64,000 nt of DNA from Sporichthyaceae bacterium (GCA_036269075.1 DATASX010000045.1:55409-119408), one strand, 5' to 3'. Positions 48,939 to 58,340 are shown, counted from the first letter of the stretch. Translations and numbers: made by a program. Notes: generated by a model from the letters alone, not told the origin.

Positions 48939-50813
48939 TCAACCTCGCAGGATCGGTCGCAGCTTGTCCAAGACCGAGGCGTCCTCGATCGTCGAGGGCA
49001 CCGGCTCGTTGCGGCCGTCGGCGATGCCTCGCATCGTCTTGCGAAGGATCTTGCCGGACCGGGTCTTGGGCAGCGCGGGAACGACATCCACCTGTTTGAA
49101 GACGGCCACCGCCCCGATGTCGCGACGCACCGCGGCGATCAACTCGGCCGCCAGTTCCGCCTCGTCGACGACAACGCCGGCCTTGAGCACGACGAAACCC
49201 CGCGGCACCTGGCCCTTGAGCTCGTCGGACACCCCGATCACGGCGCACTCGGCGACCGCCGGGTGCTGTGCCAGCACGGCCTCCATGGTCCCGGTGGACA
49301 GGCGATGGCCGGCCACGTTGATGACGTCGTCGGTGCGACCGAGCACGTAGACGTAGCCGTCGGAGTCGGCGTAGCCGCCGTCGCCGGAGAGGTACCAGCC
49401 GGGGTAGGCCGACAAGTAGGAGGACTGGAAGCGCTCGTCGTCGTTCCACAGCGTCGGCAGCGAGCCGGGCGGCAGCGGGAGCCGGACGCAGATCGCGCCC
49501 TCCTCGTCGGGCTTGCACCGGTTGCCGGCGCCGTCGAGCACCTGGACATCCCAGCCCGGCATCGGAACCGACGGCGAGCCGGCCTTCAACTCCAGCCGCT
49601 CCAGCCCGAGCGGGTTGGCCACCATCGGCCAGCCGGTCTCGGTCTGCCACCAGTGGTCGACCACCGGGACGCCGAGCTTCTCCGTCGCCCACCGGTAGGT
49701 GTCCGGGTCGAGCCGTTCACCGGCCAGGAACAGGGCCCGCAACCGCGACAGGTCGTACTCCCCCATCAACTTGGCCTCGGGGTCCTCGCGCTTGATGGCA
49801 CGGAATGCCGTCGGCGCGGTGAACAGGGACATCACGCCGTGCTCGGCGATGACCCGCCAGAAGGCACCGGCGTCCGGGGTGCCGACCGGCTTGCCTTCGT
49901 AGAGGACCGTGGTCGCCCCGAGCAGCAGCGGCGCGTAGACGATGTAGGAGTGCCCGACGACCCATCCCACGTCCGACGCCGTCCACCAGACCTCGCCCGG
50001 GTGCACGTCGAAGACGTTCTTGATGCTCCACAGCAGTGCGACGGCGTGCCCGCCGTTGTCGCGCACGATCCCCTTCGGCCGTCCGGTGGTGCCGGAGGTG
50101 TAGAGGATGTAGAGCGGGTCGGTCGAGGCCACGGTGACGCATTCGACCGGCTCGGCGGTGGCCATCACCTCGTGCCAGTCCACATCCCGGTCGGTCATCC
50201 TCGCCGGGGCCTGCTCGCGTTGCAGGATCACGCACGCGGACGGCTTGTGCTCGGCGATCTCGATCGCCTCGTCGAGCATGGGCTTGTACTCGATGATCCG
50301 GGTCGGCTCGATCCCGCACGAGGCAGCCACGATCACGACCGGTTCGGCGTCGTTGATGCGCGCGGCCAACTCACGCGGCGCGAACCCGCCGAACACCACC
50401 GAGTGCACGGCGCCCAGCCGGGCGCAGGCGAGCATCGCGACGACGGCCTCGGGGACCATGGGCATGTAGATCACGACACGGTCGCCCTTGCGCACGCCCT
50501 GCGCCCGTAGTGCGCCGGCGAACCGGGCGGTCTCGTCGCGCAACTGGCGATACGTCAGTTTGCGGACGGCCCCGCTGACCGCGCTGTCGTGGATCAGCGC
50601 GACCTGCTCCCCACGGCCGGCGTCGACGTGCCGGTCCAGTGTGTTGTGACAGGTGTTCAGTTCTCCGTCGGGGAACCAGCGCACGAACGGGGCGGCCGAC
50701 TCGTCGAGCACCACTTGCGGGGCACGGACCCAGTCCAGAGCAGCCGCTGCTTCCGTCCAGAAACCGTCGCGGTCGTCGATCGCACGTCGGAAAGCATCGG
50801 AGTAGGCACCCAT
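48939..50813 (-). CDS. prpE: propionyl-CoA / acetyl-CoA synthetase family ligase
   Basis: 624 aa AMP-forming acyl-CoA ligase. The P-loop YTSGTTGRPKGIVRDNGGH and the HWWQTETGWPM, LSGDGGYADSDGYVYVLGRTDDVINVAGHRLSTG and PKTRSGKILR (acetylatable lysine) motifs are intact. KGIVRDNGGH and HNTLDRHVDAGRG resemble PrpE (propionyl) more than Acs. ATG 50813 has GAGGATGA upstream. It forms a unit with gabD, suggesting catabolism of a C3/C4 compound. Confidence 0.82.
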   Translation of the reverse strand: MGAYSDAFRRAIDDRDGFWTEAAAALDWVRAPQVVLDESAAPFVRWFPDGELNTCHNTLDRHVDAGRGEQVALIHDSAVSGAVRKLTYRQLRDETARFAGALRAQGVRKGDRVVIYMPMVPEAVVAMLACARLGAVHSVVFGGFAPRELAARINDAEPVVIVAASCGIEPTRIIEYKPMLDEAIEIAEHKPSACVILQREQAPARMTDRDVDWHEVMATAEPVECVTVASTDPLYILYTSGTTGRPKGIVRDNGGHAVALLWSIKNVFDVHPGEVWWTASDVGWVVGHSYIVYAPLLLGATTVLYEGKPVGTPDAGAFWRVIAEHGVMSLFTAPTAFRAIKREDPEAKLMGEYDLSRLRALFLAGERLDPDTYRWATEKLGVPVVDHWWQTETGWPMVANPLGLERLELKAGSPSVPMPGWDVQVLDGAGNRCKPDEEGAICVRLPLPPGSLPTLWNDDERFQSSYLSAYPGWYLSGDGGYADSDGYVYVLGRTDDVINVAGHRLSTGTMEAVLAQHPAVAECAVIGVSDELKGQVPRGFVVLKAGVVVDEAELAAELIAAVRRDIGAVAVFKQVDVVPALPKTRSGKILRKTMRGIADGRNEPVPSTIEDASVLDKLRPILRG

Positions 50814-50841
50814 GGCGTCATCCTCGCGTGCCGAGTGCGGT

Positions 50842-51408
50842 TCACACCACGGAGGGGCGCACCGGATCCGCGAACGGTAGGCCCATCGCCTCCAGGCGAG
50901 CCTCCAACGCCTCGACCCCCTCGACCGCGACGAACGCCGCCTCGGCCGCGGTGATCGGCAGCAGCCAGAGCATCCGGGTGCTGTTGCGGCCCCATCTGAA
51001 GAACTCGAAGTTCGGGCCGTACGGGTAGGGCAGCGTGACCAGCAAGTGATCGCACTCCGAGCCGGGCGACCAGGCCCGGCCCAGCGGGACCACACTGCCC
51101 CGGTCCAACCGCCCGGCCGGGGTGCCGCAGTGCGCGACCGCCGCCGCGGTGACCGTGGCCACGTGGGCCGGGTCCGGCTCGCGAGCGGTGAGCACGAACT
51201 CGACGCCGGCACCGCGCTTCTGCACCGCCGCCCAGCACCCCAGGCTGACGTAGCTGACCAGCCCGAAGGCCGGGCCCGGCGCGACCTCGACGACGTCGAG
51301 TCCGGGCACCCGGTCCAACGCCTCCGGTCCCGGCGAGATCGAGTACATCGCGTGCCCGGCGAACCAGTCGGTCAGGTGACGGCCCAGCGCCTCCGCGGGA
51401 GTCTTCAT
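50842..51408 (-). CDS. suppressor-of-fused (SUFU) domain protein
   Basis: 188 aa. SUFU-like features: [33 protein letters not shown], and [17 protein letters not shown] followed by [28 protein letters not shown] and a C-terminal [10 protein letters not shown]. Bacterial SUFU proteins often occur as immunity proteins of polymorphic toxins, but no toxin gene is nearby. The ATG overlaps the rlmN stop (ATGA, 51405-51408), so its translation is coupled to an rRNA methylase, an unusual pairing. Confidence 0.8.
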   Translation of the reverse strand: MKTPAEALGRHLTDWFAGHAMYSISPGPEALDRVPGLDVVEVAPGPAFGLVSYVSLGCWAAVQKRGAGVEFVLTAREPDPAHVATVTAAAVAHCGTPAGRLDRGSVVPLGRAWSPGSECDHLLVTLPYPYGPNFEFFRWGRNSTRMLWLLPITAAEAAFVAVEGVEALEARLEAMGLPFADPVRPSVV

Positions 51409-52541
51409 GACCCGGGACCCGGGGTGGTGGCGGCCAGTTGCCCGCAGGCGCCGTCGATCTCGCGGCCCCGGGTGTCGCGGACGGTCACCGCGACACCGTG
51501 CCGTTGCAGCACCCGGACGAACGTCGCCTCGTCGCGGCGGCGGGAGGCGGTCCACTGCGAGCCCGGGGTCGGGTTCAGCGGGATCAGGTTGACGTGCACC
51601 CAGGACGAACCTTCGGCCCGGCCTGCCGCAACCAGCAGGCGGCCCAACTGCTCGGCCCGATCGGCCTGGTCGTTCACGTCGCGGATCAGCGCGTACTCGA
51701 TCGAGACACGACGGCCGGTCTTCCTCCAGTAGGCGTGGGCCGCGCCGACGGTCTCGGCCACCGGCCAGCGCCGGTTGACCGGGACCAGCGTGTCGCGCAA
51801 TTCGTCGTCCGGGGCGTGCAACGAGAGGGCCAGGGTCACGCCGAGGCCCGAGTCGGCCAGCTTCTCGATCGCCGGGACCAGGCCGACGGTTGAGACCACG
51901 ATCGACCGGCGGGACAGGCCCATCCCATCCGGCGCGGGTTCGATGAGCCGAGCCAGTGCCGAGGTGACCACCTCGTAGTTGGCCAACGGCTCACCCATGC
52001 CCATGAACACGACGTTCGACACCCGGCCGGGGCCCCCGGCCAGCGCTCCGGTGTCCAGCGCGCGGGCGGCGGCGACGACCTGGTCGACGATCTCGGCGGC
52101 CGACAGGTTGCGCGTCAGGCCGGCCTGGCCGGTGGCGCAGAACGGGCAGTTCATGCCGCAGCCGGCTTGCGAGGACACGCAGACAGTGACCCGGTCCGGA
52201 TAGCGCATGACGACGCTCTCCACCTGGGCACCGTCGAACAACCGCCAGACCGTCTTGTGGGTCAGGCCGTCGTCGCAGACCAGCGAGCGCAGCGGGTCGA
52301 GCAGTTGCGGCAGCAACGCCTCGGCCAACGGCGCGCGCGCCCGCTCCGGGACGTCGGACCAGTCGGCCGGGCTCGCGCTGCGGTGCACGAAGTAGTGGCG
52401 GGAAACCTGTCCGGCCCGGAAACCGGGTTGGCCGAGTTCGGTGACCACGGCCTTGCGCGCCGCGGCGTCGAGGTCGGCGAGGTGCCGCGGGGGCTTACCC
52501 CGCCGCGGGGCGGTGAAGGTCAGTTCTCCCGGAGCAGGCAT
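51405..52541 (-). CDS. rlmN: 23S rRNA (adenine-2503) methyltransferase RlmN
   Basis: 378 aa radical-SAM methylase that modifies A2503 of 23S rRNA and A37 of some tRNAs. The radical-SAM motif [15 protein letters not shown], the [13 protein letters not shown] motif and the methyl-carrying cysteine ([12 protein letters not shown] near the end) are present. It diverges from the glyA riboswitch region; promoters for both lie in 52542-52580. Confidence 0.96.
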   Translation of the reverse strand: MPAPGELTFTAPRRGKPPRHLADLDAAARKAVVTELGQPGFRAGQVSRHYFVHRSASPADWSDVPERARAPLAEALLPQLLDPLRSLVCDDGLTHKTVWRLFDGAQVESVVMRYPDRVTVCVSSQAGCGMNCPFCATGQAGLTRNLSAAEIVDQVVAAARALDTGALAGGPGRVSNVVFMGMGEPLANYEVVTSALARLIEPAPDGMGLSRRSIVVSTVGLVPAIEKLADSGLGVTLALSLHAPDDELRDTLVPVNRRWPVAETVGAAHAYWRKTGRRVSIEYALIRDVNDQADRAEQLGRLLVAAGRAEGSSWVHVNLIPLNPTPGSQWTASRRRDEATFVRVLQRHGVAVTVRDTRGREIDGACGQLAATTPGPGS

Positions 52542-52567
52542 GTCGAGCAGTCATTCTCCCAGGCCGG

Positions 52568-52573
52568 TAGCGT
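52568..52573 (+). promoter_or_regulatory. possible -10 element of glyA
   Basis: TAGCGT fits TANNNT and would place transcription start near 52580, immediately before the riboswitch aptamer. No convincing -35 element was found. Confidence 0.3.
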
Positions 52574-52579
52574 TGCCTT

Positions 52580-52650
52580 CATCGCGACTGGCGCCACGGG
52601 CGGAATCGACCGCCGGGGAGCATGTCTGGCGGGGCCGTGCGCCTGGGCTC
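52580..52650 (+). ncRNA. ZTP riboswitch (pfl motif) controlling glyA
   Basis: The RNA matches the ZTP/ZMP aptamer in order. GACUGGCG (52587-52594) is followed by a hairpin GGCGG-AAUCGA-CCGCC (52599-52614). Then GGGGAGCAUG comes, a linker, and the 3' domain GCCGUGCGCCUGGGC (52634-52648) whose CGCC pairs back to GGCG as the pseudoknot. ZTP riboswitches sense folate shortage through the purine intermediate ZMP/ZTP and often control glyA. CCUGG (52642-52646) can also pair with CCAGG (52667-52671) at the downstream ribosome site, a likely translational switch. Confidence 0.85.
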
Positions 52651-52678
52651 CGCACCTTCGCCAACGCCAGGAGGACAC

Positions 52679-52762
52679 GTGAGCGAGCTTGCGAGCGAAC
52701 GAATTGAGGGAGCAGCGTTTCGCTCACTGGTGGACCCTCGCGAAGCGAGGGTCCACCAGTGA
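52679..52762 (+). CDS. 27-codon leader ORF (VSELASER) before glyA
   Basis: GTG 52679 has an excellent AGGAGG 4 nt upstream (52669-52674), the ribosome site next to the riboswitch. The frame VSELASERIEGAAF... ends ARVHQ; its TGA overlaps the glyA GTG in a GTGA (52759-52762). GTGAGC is repeated at its two ends, so the 80 bp looks like an insertion into the original glyA start with a short direct repeat. The first 20 bases match those at 4248 and 62356. Translation of the frame would open the hairpin over the glyA start. Confidence 0.6.
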   Translation: MSELASERIEGAAFRSLVDPREARVHQ

Positions 52763-52765
52763 GCG
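52721..52765 (+). promoter_or_regulatory. 21-bp hairpin sequestering the glyA start
   Basis: CGCTCACTGGTGGACCCTCGC pairs perfectly with 52745-52765 around a GAA loop. The right arm holds GCGAGGG (weak ribosome site) and the glyA GTG. Thus glyA cannot easily be started without unwinding, for example by ribosomes finishing the leader ORF. GTGAGCG at 52679 could compete for the left arm. Confidence 0.7.
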
Positions 52766-54018
52766 CCGACCCGACATTGCGGGAATCCGACCCCGAACTC
52801 GCTGCGCTGATCGCGGCCGAGGAACGCCGGCAGGCCGACACGATCAAGCTGATCCCGTCGGAGAACTACGTGTCCCGGGCGGTCCTGGAGGCCACCGGGA
52901 CCGTGCTGACCAACAAGTACTCCGAAGGCTACGCGGGCCGCCGGTACTACGAGGGCCAGCAGGTCATCGACCAGATCGAGACCCTCGCGGTCGAGCGCGC
53001 CAAGTCGCTGTTCGGCGTCGACCACGCCAACGTCCAGCCGTACTCCGGCTCGCCCGCGAATCTGGCCGTCTACCTGGCGTTCCTCTCCCCCGGCGACAAG
53101 GTCCTCGGGATGGCGCTGCCGATGGGCGGGCATCTGACCCACGGCTGGTCGGTCTCGGCCACCGGCACCTGGTTCACCCCGGTCCGGTACGGCGTGCGCG
53201 CCGACACCGGTCGCGTCGACATGGACGAGGTTCGCGAGATCGCGCTGGCCGAGCGTCCGAAGCTGATCTTCTGCGGCGGGACCGCGGTCCCCCGGACGAT
53301 CGACTTCCCGGCGTTCGCGGAGATCGCCCGCGAGATCGACGCCGTGCTGGCCGCCGACATCGCGCACATCGCCGGCTTGGTGGCCGGGGGCGCGCACCCG
53401 TCGCCGGTCGGGCATGCCCCGGTGATCTCCACCACCACGCACAAGACCTTGCGGGGGCCGCGCGGCGCGATGCTGATGTGCGACCAGCAGCACGCCAAGG
53501 CCATCGACAAGGCCGTGTTCCCGGGGCTGCAGGGCGGGCCGCACAACCACACCACTGCCGCGATCGCCACCGCGCTGCACGAGGCCGCCACCGATGAGTT
53601 CCGCAGCTACGCGGCGGCCATCGTGAGCAATGCGAAGGCGCTGGCCGAAGGGTTGTCGGCCCGCGGGTTCGAGCTGGTCTCCGGGGGCACCGACAACCAC
53701 CTGGTGCTCATCGACCTGACCAGCAAGGGCCTGGCCGGCAAGCCGGCCGCGCAGGCGCTGGACCGGGCCGGGCTGGAGACCAACTACAACACCGTCCCCT
53801 ACGACCCGCGCAAGCCGTTCGACCCCTCCGGCGTGCGGATCGGTACCCCGGCGGTCACCTCACGCGGCATGGGCCCGGCCGAGATGGAGCTGATCGCCGG
53901 CTGGTTCGACGAGGTCGTGTCCGCGGCCGTGCGAGGGGACGAGGACACGATCACCCGGGTGCGTAAGGAAGTCACCGAGCTGACCGCGGCCTTCCCTGCC
54001 CCCGGCCTCCTGGCCTGA
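52759..54018 (+). CDS. glyA: serine hydroxymethyltransferase
   Basis: 419 aa PLP enzyme converting serine and tetrahydrofolate to glycine and methylene-tetrahydrofolate. KLIPSENYVSRAVLEATG, the YAGRRYYEGQQ stretch and the PLP-lysine motif STTTHKTLRGPRG are intact. GTG 52759 is taken because family similarity begins within 20 residues and it is coupled to the leader ORF. Control by a ZTP riboswitch fits its role in folate one-carbon supply. It lies between rlmN and cdsA, where it is not part of the usual block. Confidence 0.96.
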   Translation: MSADPTLRESDPELAALIAAEERRQADTIKLIPSENYVSRAVLEATGTVLTNKYSEGYAGRRYYEGQQVIDQIETLAVERAKSLFGVDHANVQPYSGSPANLAVYLAFLSPGDKVLGMALPMGGHLTHGWSVSATGTWFTPVRYGVRADTGRVDMDEVREIALAERPKLIFCGGTAVPRTIDFPAFAEIAREIDAVLAADIAHIAGLVAGGAHPSPVGHAPVISTTTHKTLRGPRGAMLMCDQQHAKAIDKAVFPGLQGGPHNHTTAAIATALHEAATDEFRSYAAAIVSNAKALAEGLSARGFELVSGGTDNHLVLIDLTSKGLAGKPAAQALDRAGLETNYNTVPYDPRKPFDPSGVRIGTPAVTSRGMGPAEMELIAGWFDEVVSAAVRGDEDTITRVRKEVTELTAAFPAPGLLA

Positions 54019-54033
54019 CCCCACCCCGACAGG

Positions 54034-54102
54034 ACGCATCTTCTGTCGTGTCCCGCGCCCTTCCGGCGCCGGGTAGGGCGCCTGACACGACAGAAGATGC
54101 GT
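54034..54102. terminator. long hairpin between convergent glyA and cdsA
   Basis: ACGCATCTTCTGTCGTGTC pairs perfectly with 54084-54102, and inner GCGCCC (54055-54060) with GGGCGC (54076-54081). It lies between two convergent genes and is symmetrical, so it can stop transcription from both. It shares CATCTTCTGYCGTGTC and CGCGCCCTTC with the hairpin after infB. Confidence 0.75.
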
Positions 54103-54117
54103 TGGGTAGGGGGCGCG

Positions 54118-54975
54118 TCAGCGGGCGTGGAAGCCGGCGAGCAGGAGCCAGGCCACCGGGGCGGCGGCCAGCAGCGAGTCCAGGCGGTCCATGATCCCGC
54201 CGTGCCCGGGCAGCAGGCTGCCCATGTCCTTGACGCCCAGGTCGCGCTTGAGCAGCGATTCGCCCAGGTCGCCGAGGGTGGCCGCGACCGCGAGCGCCAG
54301 GCCCAGCGGGGCGCCCTGCCACCAGTGGCCGTGCAGCATCGCCGACATGCAGATCGCGCCGCCGAGGGCGCAGGTCAGCAGCGAACCGCCCATGCCCTCC
54401 CAGGACTTCTTCGGGCTGATCCGCGGTGCCATCGGATGCTTGCCGAACATCACGCCCGCGGCGTAGCCACCCACGTCGTTGCACACGACCAGGATCACGT
54501 AGGTGGCGACCCGGCGTGGCCCGTCGCGCTCGGCGTCCATCAGGATCGCGAAGCCGGCCAGCAGCGGCAGGTAGGCGGCGGTGAACAGTGAGGCCGTCAC
54601 GTCGGCGACGAACCCGGCGGGTCCCTCGGCCAGGCGCCACCCGATGGCGCCCAACGCAGTGAGCGCGAAGCCGACCACCAGCGCCTCGGTACCGCCACGT
54701 TCAGCCGCGACCAGGCTCGCCACCGAACCGATCGCCAGCGGGGCCAACGGGATCCGGATGCCACGCTGAGCCAGGACCGCGTTGAACTCCCAGAGCGCGA
54801 TCAGGATCGCGAGGGCGACCAGTCCGACGAAGGCCTTACGACTGGTTGCCAGGCACACGATCACCGCGGTGCCCATGGTCACCCCGACGCCGATCGCCGC
54901 GGGCAGGTTGCGGCCGGCTCGGCTCTTGCCTGACGCGCCGTCAGTTGCCGGCGGTGCCTGCTCCGGGGCGCTCAC
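54118..54975 (-). CDS. cdsA: phosphatidate cytidylyltransferase
   Basis: 285 aa membrane enzyme making CDP-diacylglycerol for all phospholipids. The family signature SLLKRDLGVKDMGSLLPGHG with GIMDRLDS is intact. About seven hydrophobic segments are present. The GTG start 54975 overlaps the stop of a 16-codon ORF (GTGA). It follows frr, as in most bacteria, and feeds PgsA at 12.4 kb. Confidence 0.95.
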   Translation of the reverse strand: MSAPEQAPPATDGASGKSRAGRNLPAAIGVGVTMGTAVIVCLATSRKAFVGLVALAILIALWEFNAVLAQRGIRIPLAPLAIGSVASLVAAERGGTEALVVGFALTALGAIGWRLAEGPAGFVADVTASLFTAAYLPLLAGFAILMDAERDGPRRVATYVILVVCNDVGGYAAGVMFGKHPMAPRISPKKSWEGMGGSLLTCALGGAICMSAMLHGHWWQGAPLGLALAVAATLGDLGESLLKRDLGVKDMGSLLPGHGGIMDRLDSLLAAAPVAWLLLAGFHAR

Positions 54976-55022
54976 CGGCGCGCCTGCGTGACGGAGAGCA
55001 TCGGTCGGGTCCGGCTCGTCAT
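54972..55022 (-). CDS. possible 16-codon ORF between frr and cdsA
   Basis: ATG 55022 (4 nt past the frr stop) opens MTSRTRPMLSVTQARR, whose TGA overlaps the cdsA GTG. The layout is similar to the linker ORFs at 4168 and 24885, but the sequence is unrelated to the SELASE element. It might be a chance frame in GC-rich DNA. Confidence 0.25.
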   Translation of the reverse strand: MTSRTRPMLSVTQARR

Positions 55023-55026
55023 GGCC

Positions 55027-55584
55027 TCAGACCTCGAGCAGTTCGGCTTCCTTGTGTTTCACCATGTCGTCCACGCTGGCGACGTGACGGTGCGTCACTT
55101 CCTCCAGGTGCTTCTCGGCGCGACGTACGTCGTCCTCGCCGGCGTCGCCGTCCTTGATCATCTTTTCCAGGTTGTCCTTGGCATGGCGGCGGATGTTGCG
55201 GACGGACACCCGGGCGTCCTCGGCCTTGTTCCGGGCGACCTTGATGTACTCCTTGCGGCGTTCCTCGGTCAGCACCGGCAGCACGACGCGGATGATCGAA
55301 CCGTCGTTGCCGGGGTTCACGCCGAGGTCGGAGTCGCGGATCGCGCGTTCGATCGCGCCGAGCGAACCCTTGTCGTAAGGCGCGACGATGACCATCCGGG
55401 CCTCCGGGGTGGTGAAGGAGGCCAGCTGGTTCACCGGCGTCAGGGTGCCGTAGTAGTCGACCATGATCTTGGCGAACATGGCCGGGTTGGCCCGGCCGGT
55501 ACGGATCGCCGCGAAGTCCTCCTTGGCCACCTCGACGGCCTTCTCCATCTTGTCCTCGGCCTCGAGCAGGATGTCGTCGATCAT
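55027..55584 (-). CDS. frr: ribosome recycling factor
   Basis: 185 aa, standard length. It splits post-termination ribosomes with [38 protein letters not shown] at the front and [29 protein letters not shown] are diagnostic. It is followed by cdsA and preceded by pyrH. Confidence 0.97.
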   Translation of the reverse strand: MIDDILLEAEDKMEKAVEVAKEDFAAIRTGRANPAMFAKIMVDYYGTLTPVNQLASFTTPEARMVIVAPYDKGSLGAIERAIRDSDLGVNPGNDGSIIRVVLPVLTEERRKEYIKVARNKAEDARVSVRNIRRHAKDNLEKMIKDGDAGEDDVRRAEKHLEEVTHRHVASVDDMVKHKEAELLEV

Positions 55585-55630
55585 TTCTGACTCCTAGTCA
55601 TGCTGTGCCGATTCCCGGGCGCCGACGGCA

Positions 55631-56374
55631 TCAGTGGGCATCCCCGCCGATGACCGTCCCGATCTTCTCACCCCGGACGGCGCGACCTATGTTTCCCTCA
55701 CTCAAGAGGTCGAACACGACGATCGGCAGCAGGTTGTCCCGGCACAGGCTGATCGCGGTCGCATCGGCGACCTTGAGCCCGCGGGCCAGGAATTCCGAGT
55801 AGCTCAGCGTGTCGAACCGCACCGCGTCGGGATGGGTCTTGGGGTCGGCGTCGTAGACCCCGTCGACGCCCTGCTTGCCCATCAGCACGGCCTGGCAGCC
55901 GACCTCCAGCGCACGTTGCGCGGCGGTGGTGTCCGTGGAGAAGAACGGCTGGCCGAGCCCGGCACCGAAGATGACGATGCGGCCCTTCTCCAGGTGGCGC
56001 ACCGCGCGGCGCGGGACGTAGGGCTCGGCGACCTGGCCCATGGTGATCGCGGTCTGCACCCGGGTCTCGACGCCGCACTTCTCGATGAAGTCCTGCAACG
56101 CCAGACAGTTCATGACGGTGCCGAGCATGCCCATGTAGTCGGCGCGGCCCCGGTCCATGCCGGCCTCGGACAGCTCACGGCCACGGAAGTAGTTCCCACC
56201 ACCGAGCACCAGGGCGATCTGGACACCGGTCTCGATCGACACCTCCGCCACCTGGGCGGCGATCGCGGACACGACGCCGGTGTCGACGCCGATGCCCTTC
56301 TCGCCGGCGAGGACCTCGCCGGAGAGCTTGAGCATCACGCGCCGGTAGCTGGGTGATCCTGCTGCTTCCGGCAC
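55631..56374 (-). CDS. pyrH: UMP kinase
   Basis: 247 aa from GTG 56374, with GAGGGG 7 nt upstream. It phosphorylates UMP to UDP. The front [15 protein letters not shown] and [15 protein letters not shown] are typical; [24 protein letters not shown] and the uridylate-binding [19 protein letters not shown] follow. The upstream in-frame ATG at 56428 adds 18 non-family residues. Confidence 0.95.
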   Translation of the reverse strand: MPEAAGSPSYRRVMLKLSGEVLAGEKGIGVDTGVVSAIAAQVAEVSIETGVQIALVLGGGNYFRGRELSEAGMDRGRADYMGMLGTVMNCLALQDFIEKCGVETRVQTAITMGQVAEPYVPRRAVRHLEKGRIVIFGAGLGQPFFSTDTTAAQRALEVGCQAVLMGKQGVDGVYDADPKTHPDAVRFDTLSYSEFLARGLKVADATAISLCRDNLLPIVVFDLLSEGNIGRAVRGEKIGTVIGGDAH

Positions 56375-56445
56375 GTGATGCCCCTCTTCGCTCGTGTGGT
56401 TCGACGGCGCCGGGTAGTCGGGCTGCACCCGATCCGCGACACCGG

Positions 56446-57267
56446 TCAGGCGCCGCCCACCGCGAGCCGGGCGAACGCGGTGACGTTCACGCCTGCCTCG
56501 TCGAGTATCGCCTTGACGCTCTTCTTGCTGTCCTGCACCGAGGACTGCTCCAGGAGCACGACGTCCTTGAAGAACCCGGTGACCCGGCCTTCGATGATCT
56601 TGGGCAGGGCCGCCTCGGGCTTGCCCTCCTCGCGGGCCGTGGCCTCGGCGATCTGCCGCTCGTGCTCGACGATGTCGGCCGGGACCTGGTCGCGGGTCAG
56701 GTACAGCGGGCGCATCGCGGCGATCTGCATGGCAGCACCGCGGGCGGCCCCGACGTCTCCGCCGCTGTAGGCCACCAGCACGCCGACCGCCGGGGGCAGG
56801 TCGGCGCTCTTCTTGTGCATGTAGATCGCGACGTCGCCGTCGAACCGCGCCACCTGACCCAGCTCCAGCTTCTCGCCGATGACCGCACCGGTGCCGACGA
56901 TCGCATCGCGCACGGTGCGGCCGTCGGCCAGCTTGGCCTCCAGCACCGACTCCCGGTCGGACAGGCCGGAGGAGTCGACCAGCGCGACGATCTCGTCGGC
57001 CAGCGCCTGGAACTGCTCGTTCTTCGCGACGAAGTCGGTCTCGCTGTTCAGCTCGACCAGCGCATTGCCGGCAGCCGCGATCAGCCCGGCATTCGCCGTG
57101 CGCTCGGCGCTGCGCTTGGCGGCCTTCGCTGCACCCTTCGTCCGCAGGTGGTCGATGGCCTTCTCGAAGTCGCCGTCCATTTCCTCGAGCGCCTTCTTGC
57201 AGTCCATCATCCCGGCGCCGGTCGACTCGCGGAGCTTCTTGACGTCCGCGGCGGTGAAATCGGCCAT
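56446..57267 (-). CDS. tsf: elongation factor Ts
   Basis: 273 aa nucleotide-exchange factor for EF-Tu. [44 protein letters not shown] is the classic N-terminal UBA-like domain, then [19 protein letters not shown]. It follows rpsB with an 86-bp gap that holds a hairpin. Confidence 0.97.
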   Translation of the reverse strand: MADFTAADVKKLRESTGAGMMDCKKALEEMDGDFEKAIDHLRTKGAAKAAKRSAERTANAGLIAAAGNALVELNSETDFVAKNEQFQALADEIVALVDSSGLSDRESVLEAKLADGRTVRDAIVGTGAVIGEKLELGQVARFDGDVAIYMHKKSADLPPAVGVLVAYSGGDVGAARGAAMQIAAMRPLYLTRDQVPADIVEHERQIAEATAREEGKPEAALPKIIEGRVTGFFKDVVLLEQSSVQDSKKSVKAILDEAGVNVTAFARLAVGGA

Positions 57268-57317
57268 GCTCGTCCTAATCCTTCTGTACTCGGTGCTGGG
57301 GACAGTCGGTCCGAAGT

Positions 57318-57345
57318 GCGCGGGCCGGGCGGACCCGACCCGCGC
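57318..57345 (-). terminator. hairpin between rpsB and tsf
   Basis: GCGCGGG and CCCGCGC form a 7-bp stem around a 14-nt loop, starting 8 nt past the rpsB stop. It probably acts as a partial attenuator, setting the S2:EF-Ts ratio. Confidence 0.4.
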
Positions 57346-57353
57346 GAACTCGG

Positions 57354-58340
57354 TCAGGCCTCGGTCGCGGGGACCTCGGCGGCAGACGCCTCAGTGGCAG
57401 GCGCCTCGACGGCGGGCTGCTCGGCGGCAGGAGCCTCAGGAGCAGGCGCCTCAGGAGCAGGCGCCTCAGGAGCGGGCGCCTCAGCAGCAGGCGCCTCAGC
57501 AACGGGCGCCTGAGTGGCAGGCGCCTCAGCGGCGGGCTGCTCGGCAGGGGCCGCCACCTCGGTGGTGGTGAGCAGTTCGCGCTCCCACTCGGCCAGCGGT
57601 TCGTCGGTCGCCACCTGCCCGGCGGGCTTCTCGTCATTGCGCGAGCCACCGGAGCGGGCCATCAGGCCCTCGGCGACCGCGTCGGCGACGACCCGGGTGA
57701 GCAGGTTGATCGACCGGATCGCGTCGTCGTTGCCGGGGATCTTGTAGTCGACCTCGTCCGGGTCGCAGTTGGTGTCGAGGATCGCCACGACCGGAATGCC
57801 CAGCTTGCGGGCCTCACCGACTGCGATGTGCTCCTTCTTGGTGTCGACGATCCAGACCGCGCTCGGAACCCGGGCCATGTCCCGGATACCGCCGAGGGTC
57901 TTCTCCAACTTCTCCTTCTCGCGCTGCAGGCCGAGCAGTTCCTTCTTGGTCATGCCCGAACCGGGCACGTCGTCGAAGTCGAGGAGCTCGAGCTCCTTGA
58001 GGCGCTGCAGCCGCTTGTGCACCGTGGAGAAGTTGGTGAGCATGCCGCCCAGCCAACGCTGGTTGACATACGGCATCCCGACGCGGGTCGCCTGCTCGGC
58101 GATCGCCTCCTGGGCCTGCTTCTTGGTGCCGATGAACATGATCGAGCCGCCGTGCGCGACGGTGGCCTTCACGAACTCGTAGGCGCGGTCGATGTACGAC
58201 AGCGACTGCTGGAGGTCGATGATGTAGATGCCGTTGCGCTCGGTGAAGATGTGACGCTTCATCTTCGGGTTCCAGCGGCGAGTCTGGTGCCCGAAGTGGA
58301 CACCGCTCTCGAGCAGCTGGCGCATCGTGACGACGGCCAT
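57354..58340 (-). CDS. rpsB: 30S ribosomal protein S2
   Basis: 328 aa; the core S2 ends near residue 255 and a 65-residue Ala/Pro/Glu-rich tail follows. [41 protein letters not shown] is the universal front, with [32 protein letters not shown] later. ATG 58340 has AGGAGAGAA 6 nt before it. It heads the rpsB-tsf-pyrH-frr-cdsA run. Confidence 0.97.
   Translation of the reverse strand: MAVVTMRQLLESGVHFGHQTRRWNPKMKRHIFTERNGIYIIDLQQSLSYIDRAYEFVKATVAHGGSIMFIGTKKQAQEAIAEQATRVGMPYVNQRWLGGMLTNFSTVHKRLQRLKELELLDFDDVPGSGMTKKELLGLQREKEKLEKTLGGIRDMARVPSAVWIVDTKKEHIAVGEARKLGIPVVAILDTNCDPDEVDYKIPGNDDAIRSINLLTRVVADAVAEGLMARSGGSRNDEKPAGQVATDEPLAEWERELLTTTEVAAPAEQPAAEAPATQAPVAEAPAAEAPAPEAPAPEAPAPEAPAAEQPAVEAPATEASAAEVPATEA
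57406..57540. repeat. 15-bp repeats encoding the acidic Ala-Pro tail of S2
   Basis: Imperfect tandem units close to GGCGCCTCAGGAGCA, nine or so copies, encode APEAP-type repeats ([17 protein letters not shown] and variants) at the S2 C-terminus. Tails of this kind are common in actinobacterial S2 but vary in length. Confidence 0.7.

Noticed and set aside
49692..51212. long N-terminal extension of prpE (frame to 51212)
   Set aside because: The extra residues are not family-like and overlap the SUFU gene in another frame; ATG 50813 has a good ribosome site.
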